From Apus apus (lineage: Eukaryota; Chordata; Aves; Apodiformes; Apodidae), in contig NC_067312.1 in the NCBI RefSeq assembly GCF_020740795.1, forward strand, positions 47,315,905 to 47,379,904: DNA of 64,000 nt, read 5' to 3'. Made by a program: the position numbers and the translations under genes. Of this stretch, positions 38,601-50,500 are shown piece by piece (position 1 is the stretch's first letter; each line of letters opens with the position of its first letter). The notes below the pieces were generated by a model. That model was not told where the DNA came from. It was given only the letters and a program-made list of their open reading frames with translations, and ran no database searches.

Positions 38601-41150
38601 AAGAGCTCTTGTGTAATCTTTATGTATGAGAGGAGATCTCCCACAGATCTGTCAAACTGAGGTGTTTATTTTTTTTAATCTTTCTATGCTGTTCCAGCCA
38701 ATCCTACTGATCTGTCCCCAGGCTCATACAGAATCCTCATACATTTTTTAAACAATCTGATTTCTTCCTCATTAAATGGTAATTATTTATACAGTTTAGT
38801 AATTCAGTTTAATCATTCTTGTTTTTATCATTCAGTGGCACCACAGTATTTATCAAAACAGTAAAGTTTTCATGCAGCCCAGTCTTGTGCCTTTTCCAAG
38901 TTTTATTTTTTTTCTTGTTCCACAATTGCTTGCAATATTTCTGGAAAGCTTGGTTGTAGACATCGTGTTCTTTACATATTAGTGTAAGTTACGTTCTTAT
39001 TGAAGGGGTGTTAATTGAGCACCAGCTGAAAGCATGTGCTTTGTGCACACCAAAATGTTTTCAGTACTTGTAAAAAGCATTTGGTTATTTATCAGTTAAA
39101 AAAAAAAAGACGTAAATAATGGACTTCTTAACTCTGAGAACACTCTTTAAATCACTAACTCCAAAACAAACTTTCTTTCACAAGGTAATCTGAACTTTGT
39201 CTTTTTGAACAGAGTAAAAGATCACTTACAATCAACAGTAAAGAAGATCTGCACGTGATGTTTTGACAAATGCTAGAAGCCATAGGCCAACCCCCACCCC
39301 ATTTCTTATTTGCTAAATTGATTTGGTATCATGATGGTATTCTAGCTACACAGCAGAGACATTTCACTTTAAAAGCATTTCAGGATTGGTCAGGCTGACA
39401 ACTGCCATATGATGAAATAATGTGCAGAATGTAATGGCTGTACTTTAAACCAGCAGATCCATTTGCATGTATAATGTGAAACCTGTCTCCTTCTTTTCGT
39501 AATAGCACCATGTGCTATCCCAGGGCTCCCTAAATATGTTATATGTGCGTTTTCTGCAAAGTCTGTTCGAAGAAAAGAAGTCTCCTAACCTGACAACAAG
39601 TGCTCTGGAATATCCATCCCACTATATGAATGGTATTGTATACTTTTGACTAGATCACTTTGGTAGAAAAGAGAAAAAGAAATCTTCAGGATCACTTTCT
39701 TCTTCCACAATTGCCTTAGAGGACATTGTGAAAAATCTGCCTGCTGCTCCAGCCTAGGAGCTTTGCTCACCAGTCCTTCCTCCTCCTTAGAATGAAACAT
39801 GAAAAACATCCCTGAAGCTACGTGCATGGGATGCAAGCAGCACTGAATTGTTTCTTTCTACTTGTTGCTAGTGTTCAGTGCTGTCAGTCCCCGAGACATT
39901 TGCTTGAGGCCAGGTTCAAAGTAGAAAACCTTAGCATTCAGTAATGTGTTGTTCATCGGGGAAGAGATGCTTTTAGGAAAATCCAAATAAATGCTAAATA
40001 TTAAAAACCAAATGCAAAGGGAAATAAAAAGTCTTTGCCTGCAGCTGCAGTTCCTATTAACAATAACAAACCTAGGCATATATTTTGTTACTGAATTGTT
40101 TCTGCCTTCCTGACATGATTTTAGTACAGTAATTTGAGTTAAATGAATGATAACAATAAAACTCAATGAAACTTTTCTTCTGTAACTCCAGAATTTTTGT
40201 TTTGTTTTCCAGATCTGCTTTAAGAGAGTGCTGCTAGTAAGTAGCATGGAGTCTGCAACATGTAATTGTTCTTACTTCCTTATCTCAGTGAGATGATAGT
40301 GCTGTAATTAAAATCCATAATTCCAGTGTTCCAGATAGCATGTACCTAGTTCATTGACATTTCTGTCTACCTTTGCATTTGCATTATGTGATCCAAGTAT
40401 GTTGCTTGTAGGAACTACAGGCAGTTTATTTGCAAATTTGGACATACCTGTATTTACATGTTGTACTACAGTAACAAAGCTAATGTAATATTTCATTTTG
40501 TGACTTATGATACAGACATGCTTAAATCAGACAAGCTTAATTAGTAAATTATTGAAAACATCAGTACTTTCTAACCAGTCAAGCCACCACTCAGCAGCAC
40601 TTCTCATTCATGCAAGCCCTATAATATTACAAGTAGCCCAGGCTAGGAATGAAGTCATCACACTGGGATTGCAGCAGACCAACTAGCAACATAAAGCATC
40701 TTTTAAAAATGCATGTCTAGATGCACTCTGCAGCTCCTGTTTTTTCTCCTGGAATGTGTTGTACACCTTCAAAACCCTCCTCTATGGAGGAGACCACAAA
40801 GGGGAGAGCAAGCAGGGATTAAGGTGATATGGGAAGAGAATGTCACTGTCCAGAGTCACAGCATGCTGGTGCTCTGCCACAGGGCACTATGGCACGCATG
40901 ATTACTGATGTCCTGTGCCTTCATTTCTTGCACCTTGCAAACTGTGTGCTTTGCCTTGGCTATGCTGAGCTTGTTCCTGTGCAGCAGCTACAGGAAAGCA
41001 GGCTCCAGCTAAGCAGCCAGCCAGAGCTTTGCATTACAAGCAGTTCAACACAACAGTTGCTAGAATATGAGACTAGCTCCGCACACCACTAATTTCAGTG
41101 CATGGGGAGGGCAGCCGCACAGTGGTTCCTCTGCTGTAGTCCCACCTAAG
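35660..41150. other. FBP1-FBP2 intergenic spacer, no gene seen
   Basis: About 5.5 kb after FBP1's polyadenylation signals and before the FBP2 promoter region. No CR1 or other interspersed repeat was recognised. Short open frames lack protein sense. FBP2 control elements may lie toward the right end. Confidence 0.6.
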
Positions 41151-41237
41151 ACTCCTTTCCTGTATCCCGGGGGAGCTGTGGAGCCAGCTCGGGGTGCAGT
41201 TACTCTGAGCACTCAATCACATGGTCTCAGAAACTTC

Positions 41238-41245
41238 TTAATAAA
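41238..41245 (+). promoter_or_regulatory. Possible TATA-like box of FBP2
   Basis: TTAATAAA lies about 122 bp before the FBP2 ATG and could set a transcription start near 41270. E-box-like CANNTG strings (CACATG near 41219, CAGCTG near 41333) lie in the same stretch, as expected for a muscle gene but weak as evidence. Confidence 0.25.
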
Positions 41246-41366
41246 CTCTGGCCAGCAAGGCAGCCAACAGCTTTGCCTCAAATTAAACCAGCCACCCGGG
41301 ATCTCAACACGGCAAGAAAGCCTCTCATCATCCAGCTGAGAAAACGGAGTCTCGTACCCAGCAAAA

Positions 41367-41539
41367 ATGTCCGACAAAAGCCCCTTTGAAACGGACATGC
41401 TGACGCTGACACGATTCGTTATGGAGAAGGGACGCCGCGTTAAAGGAGCGACAGGGGAGCTGACACAGCTGCTCAACTCCATGCTGACTGCCATAAAGGC
41501 CATTTCCTCTGCAGTCAGAAAGGCAGGCCTTGCCCACAT
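41367..41539 (+). CDS. FBP2: FBP2 coding exon 1
   Basis: Encodes residues 1-57 plus two bases of codon 58, starting [12 protein letters not shown]. It is 173 bp against 170 bp for the FBP1 exon. The extra codon is GCG (Ala28) between Gly27 and Thr29, giving KGATGELTQ. The start has A at -3. The donor is CAT|gtgagt. Confidence 0.95.
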
Positions 41540-44500
41540 GTGAGTACTGCCTAGCCATATGGGGAGGAAGAGGATGTAGAGAGGCAGCTGCTTGTACATT
41601 CAGGCTTGGGAGAGGGCAGGGATTAATAAATATATTGGAAGTGTATTTTTTTAAGCTGAGTGACTGCAGGCATGAGGTCATAGTCTGAACTATTGAGAGT
41701 GGGAAGTGGGAAATCTCTCTTTCTGGAGCATTTTAATATTGGGTGCAAAATAGACATTCAGAGTAACGGCTGTTCTGTAATATTCTACTCTAAAAATGTG
41801 ATTCAGTACTTCAGTGCAGTGGTCACCTCATTATCCCTTTGAAATGTTGATGCTGAGCTATTTTTAAATCTACTGTTAATCTGTAGAATATCACACCACG
41901 ATATTTTTAACGCAGAATATCACACCATAACATTTTCTGCTAACAGGCAAGCCCGGGGCTGTTCTGTGCAAATCAGGGCTTGGCTTATCTTGGGAAACTG
42001 ATGTTCTGCCTGACTGCAATATAAGTAATGGTCTAAAGCAATGGCCCTGTGAGAAACACCATATGCAGCCATGCGTGAGTGCATTTCCCCTTCCTTCCTC
42101 AAGTAGTATCAGGAAGGCAGGTGGGGAGTCTTAAATGGCCCAATATGAAAAACAAACATAACAATTTGGCATCTAGTGGTTAAGCAAATGGAACAAAGAA
42201 TTGCCTTGGCAAAGGGTGGAATGAACTGAGCTTGTTCCTCACACTGCCAGCTGAAACAGACATCAGTGTCATTCTTTTGATGGTGAGCTGTCTTAAGCAC
42301 TCCAGTGAGCTGAGGTGTCCTAATAAAATTAAGCATTTAAAGATACACATTTTGTTATGTATTGAAATATGTGTTTCTGTACATGTCTATGCATACACAC
42401 ACACATAAAAAAAGAATAGGGAATATATTTGTGTAAGAATGACAACAATTATAATTTGGTGTGTGTTTTTTGGTTGGTTTTTTTTTTTGTCTTTGGGTTT
42501 TTGTTTTGTTTTTGTTTTCCATGGAAACACCAAAATGTATGACACTCTGGGTTTTTTTGTGCTTCTGTTGACTATTTGGTCAAAGTCCTCAATGATCTTT
42601 GCAAATAATAAGTTCAGTCTTTCAGTACTTTCAACCTCACTTTACTGGCATGGACCTGTAGAGAGGACATGAGACACACGCAAAGTTAAGAGCAGTGTCA
42701 GGTTCCTATGCCCTAACTGTTAAATGGTACTATATCTCTGTACTTACTAGATGAAGCTATGCTGGTTTGCCTCACTGACTTAGAGGAGCAGGTTTTTTAT
42801 CTTTTTATCTTTCTATACACAATGTCCGAAGTATTAATACTGCCATTCAAAAGTAAAGGACTTTTTCCAAGCCATAAACTTCAGCTGGGAATGTGCCTGA
42901 AAACACAATTAACTGGAGAATGGGTCCTTGGCAATCCCTGAAAATCATGGTCCCTTCCAGTATCTCAGACTTGGCATTCCAAAATACAGTGCCCAAAATG
43001 TTCAATACATCTGAAAAGCTCAGGCAACCTTGAGGTTTGAGCGAGACAAAAGGCCTCCTCTGCCCCATCTAAGGCCTGCTGCATCATAGGGACTAATTAG
43101 TTTCCCTTTTATCCTTTTTTTTCTCTTCTTTTTTTCTTTCTTTTCTTTTTTTTTTTTTTTAATTCTTGTTTTCTTCCCCACATCAATAAATTGCTTTATC
43201 TATTCCCTATACAGTTCCTTATATTTCTAAGATGCCCAGACCACATACATTAGGTCTAAACAGAGCTTTCTCAACTGGAAGCCTCAGAAATACGTCTACT
43301 ACTATTTACAACATCATTAGCATATTGCTAAAATAAGGATAGGGAATGGAAGCATCATCCTACCTCAGCCAAGGATCACTGAATAAAACAGCCCTTGATC
43401 CTGAGATACAGATTAGCATGGGGAATTACTTGGAGGTGTCTTCAAAGCTTCTGATTTTGGAGTGGCTGGGGACTGAGGGGACACAAGTTAAAGGACCACT
43501 AAGGAGTCCTGCGCATAGTCAGTGGCAGAAAATAACACATGCTAACTGGCTCTTCTCCTTCCTTAAAACTGCTGCCATTTGCTTCATGGGGCTGTTTGGG
43601 AAGTCTGGCATACACTGGCTGAGCTGTGTTTTCTACTTCTGACCTGGGGAACATGCAAGCAGGAGCAAAATTACCCAGGTAAAGCCTAAAAATTATGTTG
43701 TCACCCATTCTCATGCACAGCTCTTTTGAACAGCAGCAACTGCCTCCTAATGCACCTTGACAGTTTAATCCAAAAGTTAGAGGTGTGGGAAGATAAGAGG
43801 AAAGAGCCACTCTGACTTTTTTTTAAAATTATTTCCCCTGGAAATGTGTAATGTTGGCCTCTCTCAGGTTTCCTGATATTTTTACTTTCCTTCAGGTTTG
43901 GTATAGCTGGCACAGTGAACGTGACGGGTGATGAAGTGAAGAAGCTGGACGTATTATCCAACTCTCTGGTGATTAATATGCTCCAGTCCTCCTATAGCAC
44001 CTGCGTCCTGGTCACAGAGGAGGACAAGGAGGCCATCATCACCCCCAAAGACAAGCAGGTCTGTGCAGCTCCTGCCTTCAGGGGGTTATCAGATCAGACA
44101 GCAGCAGGTGGCACTCTTGTTTCAAGTATGAAATCTGAGCCTGGCTCCAAAACCAACCATTCTTGGGGGAAATTCAGAAAATTTACACCATTATTTTGAT
44201 TAATAACTGTGGTGGATGGCATGGTTTCAACAGCTAAAGGAGCTGTGGAGGGTAAAATCATCACAAAAGTATCATGAAGTGGGGAGAATAATTATTTTGG
44301 AGTTTGCTAACACAGCCCAACTCACAGGTTTAAGTGTACTATTACATTCCCTAACCAGCCGTGTAATGGTTTTAGATTAAATTAGTATTGAGGCAAGAAA
44401 AAATGAGATGAGAGGCTGGCACAACTGGGTTTTACATTACATGTCCAAAGGAAACACCTGACTGCTTCATCAGGCTTCCCCTAGGAGGGGATCCAATTGC

Positions 44501-47500
44501 ATTGAGATACTGTTCACACTGATGTGACCTACCCTTTCCCCAAGATGTTTTCCTTCTGCTTTCTTAGGCTCAAAAATCATATTGCCAGCAAATCCCTTCA
44601 TTTGCAACAAGATGTAACAAACCAAAATATATTTACTCAAGAAAGATGCTCTCTTCCAGAATGTGTCACTCCCTTTGCTTTCAAGTGATTTCTTGCATTG
44701 CTTGCCAGCAGAGGACCGCTCCTTTCTATTGTCAGATTTTGTGCTGTCTGAGCATAAACATACCCTCTCCTATTTCTCTGGCAGGTCCTGATGGAGTGAA
44801 TGTTGTGCTACAAGGCCAGCTAGATCAATAGTGCAGCCTTCTTTGACAGGCTATGTCAGGCGTGCTTAAGGGGCTAAATACAGTCATAAAAACATGGGTT
44901 TTGTCAAGTAAAAGGAAACAATAGTGCAAGACTATGTTTAATCTAATGCTTCCCTTGCCAATTCTGTTTTAGGGTAAATATGTGGTGTGCTTTGATCCCC
45001 TTGATGGCTCATCCAATATAGACTGCTTGGCACCAATAGGAACAATATTTGCTATCTACAAAAAGGTAAGAGCCACCAGGGCCTGGCCAGCATGTCTGCC
45101 CCCATGGGGCTGCACGGAACAGCAACTGCACAGTCAGTTAACAAACTTTAATAGTTACAGTCCTGCCAAGTCTTGTGATGTGATTGCTAATCTCCCAACA
45201 GTTGGTGTTTTTCCTAAAGCCTGAGGTCACAGTCATATGACAATGGGAGACCCTCAGCCATCGCTGTTGTGAAGTAACATTTACAGTACTTGTGACTGCA
45301 AGGAACTCTTTGCAGACTCAGATGCTACACTTCAAACATATGAAGATATGTTTTGAAAGTCCGTTCTTCTATTTTAGCTCATAATTTTTAACAGGCAAGT
45401 CCTTGTTCTTTACATTTTGTTAGACAATGCAGTAACCATCACTGTTGAGAATATGCATCTACTAATAAAACAAATAGTGATGACATGATCTCAGCAGGGT
45501 CACAAGCCAGGTTCTGGCATATGGCTGTCCACACTGTTAATAGTTTGTGCAAAACTCCACCAGAGATGCAGCCCAGGACAGATGATGCCTGGGTACAGCT
45601 TGGGCAAAGGGTAGCCCAGAGGCTACCTCTAGTACCATCTGCCACCTTTGCTTTTTGCAGGTAAGAGAGCTTAGCTGTATGGATGCAACCCATGTCATGT
45701 GCCCCTGTGGTAAGCAAAGGGGCCTCCACCCTTTTCATTTATCTCTCTAAAGATAGCCTAAAAGACTACAGCACCACCCTACATTTATAGTAGGCAATAG
45801 CTGTGTTGTCCACCATTCTTAAAGGTGGTAAGAGCCATCTTACAGATACTAAAAAAGAGGTGTTTATCCCAGTGGATGAGAATCACTTAAGAAAGAAAAT
45901 GTCACTTCAAGCCATTTAAGGGTCATGAACATAATTTTGGAAAAGCTAGAACAATCATAATTCCAAAGGATGAGCCTTAGCACCTGTCTTGATATTTAGG
46001 ACCTTCCAGTTCTCAGATGGTTGCATGACTGATTTTCTCACCATGTCAGCACCTTAAGTTCATTTCCAAAGACACACTCTTCAGAACTTAAATATTTGCC
46101 TCATTTTAGGAAAACATAAGATAATCAGCACTTTTCTACAAAGGCTAGATGTGGTCAATACATTTCAAAGCAGAAAATCATTCTCTGGCTGCTCCCAGTC
46201 CAGAGCCACCACCACGGCTGCAGAAAAGCAGTTTCTGCCACCTGCCAGAAAAGCAATTAATTGGCTTCTTAGATAAAACCAGTGGGAAATAAATGCCATG
46301 TTAGGTTTACTTATTTTCCCACCTGGCAGTATTAAAAAGACTAGAAACATCAAAAAAGTGGGGCAGAGCAACGACCTTTGCTCAATCAGCAGAAGCCAAA
46401 GCAAGAGATAGAACCTTGACAGTCACTGCTGCTGGGGGTTCTCAGGTTCTGGAGTGCCAGGATGTGGTGACAATAAGTATTTTTTGCTTGTATTCTTCCC
46501 AGTTTTTCATGCCACTGAATAAAATCTACAACTTTCAATTAATTTTCTACATGCTTGCTATGAAACTCTGTTGCTTTGTTTCATTCTGATTTTAGTTTAT
46601 AATGTTGCCCAGAGCCTCGGATTTGAGAGCGTGTGTGTCCCCCTTCATTGTCACAAGGACAATGTCCTCCCCTGATTGTGATCCCTCAATGAGAAGGTGT
46701 AAGAATTCAGGACAAATGCAAAGGTAACTCATAAAACATGAGATAAAGAGATCTGGAAACCAAGTGCTTCCAGAGCTGCTTCCAGCTCTGATGAGAACTC
46801 CCTCATATATGCAAAAATTTTCAAACTTAGAGATCACCTGAAGGTACCCCTGTAGCCAGACTCTGTGAACCTTGTTTCATCTGGTTCACACCACCAACAA
46901 TGCAAAGTGGCTGTGCCAATGTTTGCCAGAGCTTCTCTGCAGTCCCTCTGCCTATTTCAGTGCTTTGCACAAAGACCTTCAAAGAGATTTCACTACTGCC
47001 ATCTCATAGTTAAAATAAAATAGAAAGTAAATCCATCTGTGCACCAGAGAGAAGCTAAAATATTCCACAGCTATCAGAATCTACTGGCATGCTTAATTCC
47101 TGGTTTGTTTCACACTACATGGTACTTGGCAGAACCAAACTTCTGCAGTCCCAACAATGAAATATCAGCTGATCTCTAGCTTTTTTACACTCTAATGAGC
47201 TCTGCAAAATGTTTGCTTGAGCTTTTTTCCTTCCTTTTGGAAGCTGTCTCTTGGAAACACTGATGGGAATAAGGATGGAAAAACAAGTGAATTCTGCCCT
47301 ACTGTCCAATTCCCAAGGGAGGAGTTCCTCTGTTTTTTTCAGAACGGTCAACAAATATGTGTTTTCTTAACCATAAAAGCATAATAAATATATTTAAGAG
47401 ATAGGACTGAAAAGCTCACCTCAGAAATAAATATTTTCATTCAATATCATAGAATCATAGAATCATAGAAACATAGAATCATACAATGGTTTGGGTTGGA

Positions 47501-50500
47501 GGGGACCTTAAGGAACATCTAATTCCAGCTCCCCTTCCATGGGCAGGGATACCTCCCACTAGACCAGGCTACTTAAAGACACATCCAACCTGGCCTTTAA
47601 CAACCTGACATGCCTCTTTACTGTATTTACACAAAATTTATTTTTATTTAATGAGGAAAGCACACAAAAATCTAGGATAATTATAATATGTTTGGAACTG
47701 GTAATGTAAAGATATTTAATTCTAAATTTAATGTTGCAAATAATTCGTCTACTACAGACAACCATTGCTTTTGATATTGGGATGTATGTGCCATGGGTAT
47801 ATATTTTTGAAAGAGATATTATGTAGGGTATAGTACTAGGTTTTGTAAAAGCTTGTTTTGCAAAGGATTAGCCACTAATAGTCAGTATTCAAAGCTCTGT
47901 GATATACAAACAGTGGTATAACTAGTATTCCTTCATTACATGCATTATAACCACTCTGAATAAGTAGCTTGGCACAGAGTCAAGGGACTGCCTACCAGAT
48001 GTATTTGCACATGCTGTATTTCAGCTCCCATAAAGAGCTGGTTGGCAGCTCCTTTTTTTTTCCACGGAAGATCCTGGCAAAATAATAATAGTAAAAAGTT
48101 TTGAGCAAAATGCAGCTAAAAACTGTAAGTGAAAGTAACAAAATTGGAAAAATCTTTCATCTGAAAATGAAAACTCTTGATGAGGAATGACTGTCTCCAT
48201 ATGCCATGAAAGATGCAGTTTTGGTGTCCCATCTCTCAGTTTTCCTCCAGATGTTGACAATAAAGGGCATCCCTGGGTTACCCTTAGCCTTCCACCCTTC
48301 TCAGACCCTGATGGGCACCCTGAGAGCTCTATGCAATGGGGAACAGCAGAGAATTTCTCTGATTGTTGGAAGATAGAGGTGTTTCCCATGGAAAATTTCT
48401 GTAGAAGTTATTCTTGATTTTTTTAGACGTCACTTGATATTCATGAAGTATTTTATTTCCAGCACAAAACAGTCTCCAACTACTTTTATTTTTTAAGCTG
48501 GATATTTGGACTGGACCTCCTATTTCTATGTAGCAGCTACTCTATCTAATTGAGTCCATGCAATCACTGAGAAATTGTCAAGAGTCTGGAACAATAAAAT
48601 GCCAAACCAGGGCCTAAAGAAAGGATCTGAGGGGGTTCTCAATTTAATTCCTTATGAACTGCCATCAAAACCTCCATAGAAGACCCACTACAAACAAAAG
48701 CTTTAACAGAAATACTAGTAAGAAGATCCCCTACCCATTTGGTAGTCTCAGGAGAGGAAGACTGGAGCTAGCCTTCCCAGGTACTCTTGGCTGTTCTCCT
48801 TTATTACTTCACCAGTCAAATTCTTGTAAGCTGTGGCTGAGGCATGCCCCCAGAGCTGACTGGAAATATTTGCACCAGGTTTGCTTGGGCTATGGTTGTT
48901 CAGTGGTAGGTAGCCAAAGTGCCAAATCAAAATATGAGTTTTTGAAAAGATTAAAAGCCTAAAGTGCCACATGAATTTTCAGTGCAGTTACATATGTGTA
49001 CCTGCTCTCACACACACATTGTATGCACAACTGTATTTGTTATTTTATATTAGATACGACCATTTATCTCACTTCAGTTACTTATCTCTTCACCAACAGA
49101 GACCAATGCACATTCTTGGTTCCATCATGTTACACCATCTGCCCTTTTATTTGCATGATTTGAAGCAATGTTAATTAATGTATTCACCTTGCAGAGGTGT
49201 CAGTATGCTTACGTTTATGTTTACAGAAAATCAGTACCTCTGTTCATCTCAGATTTCTGATGATCTTGAATTAATGAACTGTGCTGTAATGCTAAGGCAT
49301 CAGCTTTGTTGTAGGTATCATATTGATTGCATGACATATATAAAATAACAAACTCTCAGTGTCTTGTCCCAGCATGCACATGTACCTGTATCAAACTTGC
49401 CCCGAACTACTGGGAACAATGTCTGTTTTGATTGCTTGAAAGCCCTGCGTAGACACAAAAAGGAAATCTGCCTCACATTATTACCAAAGTGTTGTTTTTA
49501 TTGCTTCTCACAAGAATTTAACCTCAGTCCAATGGCAATTTCTTCTCAGGAAACAGACAATGAGCCCTCTGAAAAAGATGCTTTACAGCCTGGACGCAAA
49601 ATTGTTGCTGCAGGCTATGCCTTGTACGGCAGTGCTACACTGGTTGCCCTCTCCACAGGACAAGGAGTGGACTGTTTCATGCTTGATCCGGTACAGTCAT
49701 GGTGTTAATCCCATTGCCACTGTCTTTTAGAGTTTTCCATGCTTGGGTTTACTAATTTCTGTTGCTCCTCGTCACTGTAATCTAGGCAATCTATGTGATT
49801 ATTTTTTTCACCCACATCCTGGAGCATCCCACCTCCACCTTAGAAGTATTTAGTAATACATTACCATGTTGGTTGCATGTTGGTTACCTCTGTCTGTTTG
49901 TTCTACTCAGTGAAAGATAGTCTTAAGTTAAATAGCATTTGAAACCCTGTTCATTCAAACCAGACTGCTCTTTTGCACAAACACTTAAAATTTACTCCAA
50001 AGTGTCTTTAGCGCCACTTAAAGGACTCTTGCTTTTTTCTTGTTCCTGTTTTTTCTGTCTGTAGAAGAAACACAGCATGTTCAGTGTTTAGCATGGGGCA
50101 AGGACCACTTTTTGCTACAGTTCATGCAGCGTAATGTCCAATTTCCTGACTGCATTTTAGTTTTATGGCTAAATCGTCTAAGCTGCATACCCAACAATTT
50201 GCAGAAGCACAACTACACGCAACTGGACATATGTCAACCCTCCACAGCCAGCCCAGGAGCTCAACAAATGCTACTGGAGGAATGCAGGAAGGAAACCACT
50301 CATTTGAGAAACCAGCATTAGATGTGGGCAATAACATAACAGGTTGTTGTTGGTTTTTTTTATAAAGGATGCATTACTATCAAAATTCCTTTTAACATTT
50401 AAAAACAGGCTCATTCCAAGTGGAAAGAACTGCTCTCTGTCTAGAGACAGAGAAAGAGACAGTGGAAGTTTCACTCGGGCTGCAGGCAGCAATACCTGGG

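Noticed and set aside
41213-41599. 128-codon open frame on the - strand
   Set aside because: Antisense of FBP2 exon 1; no independent protein sense.
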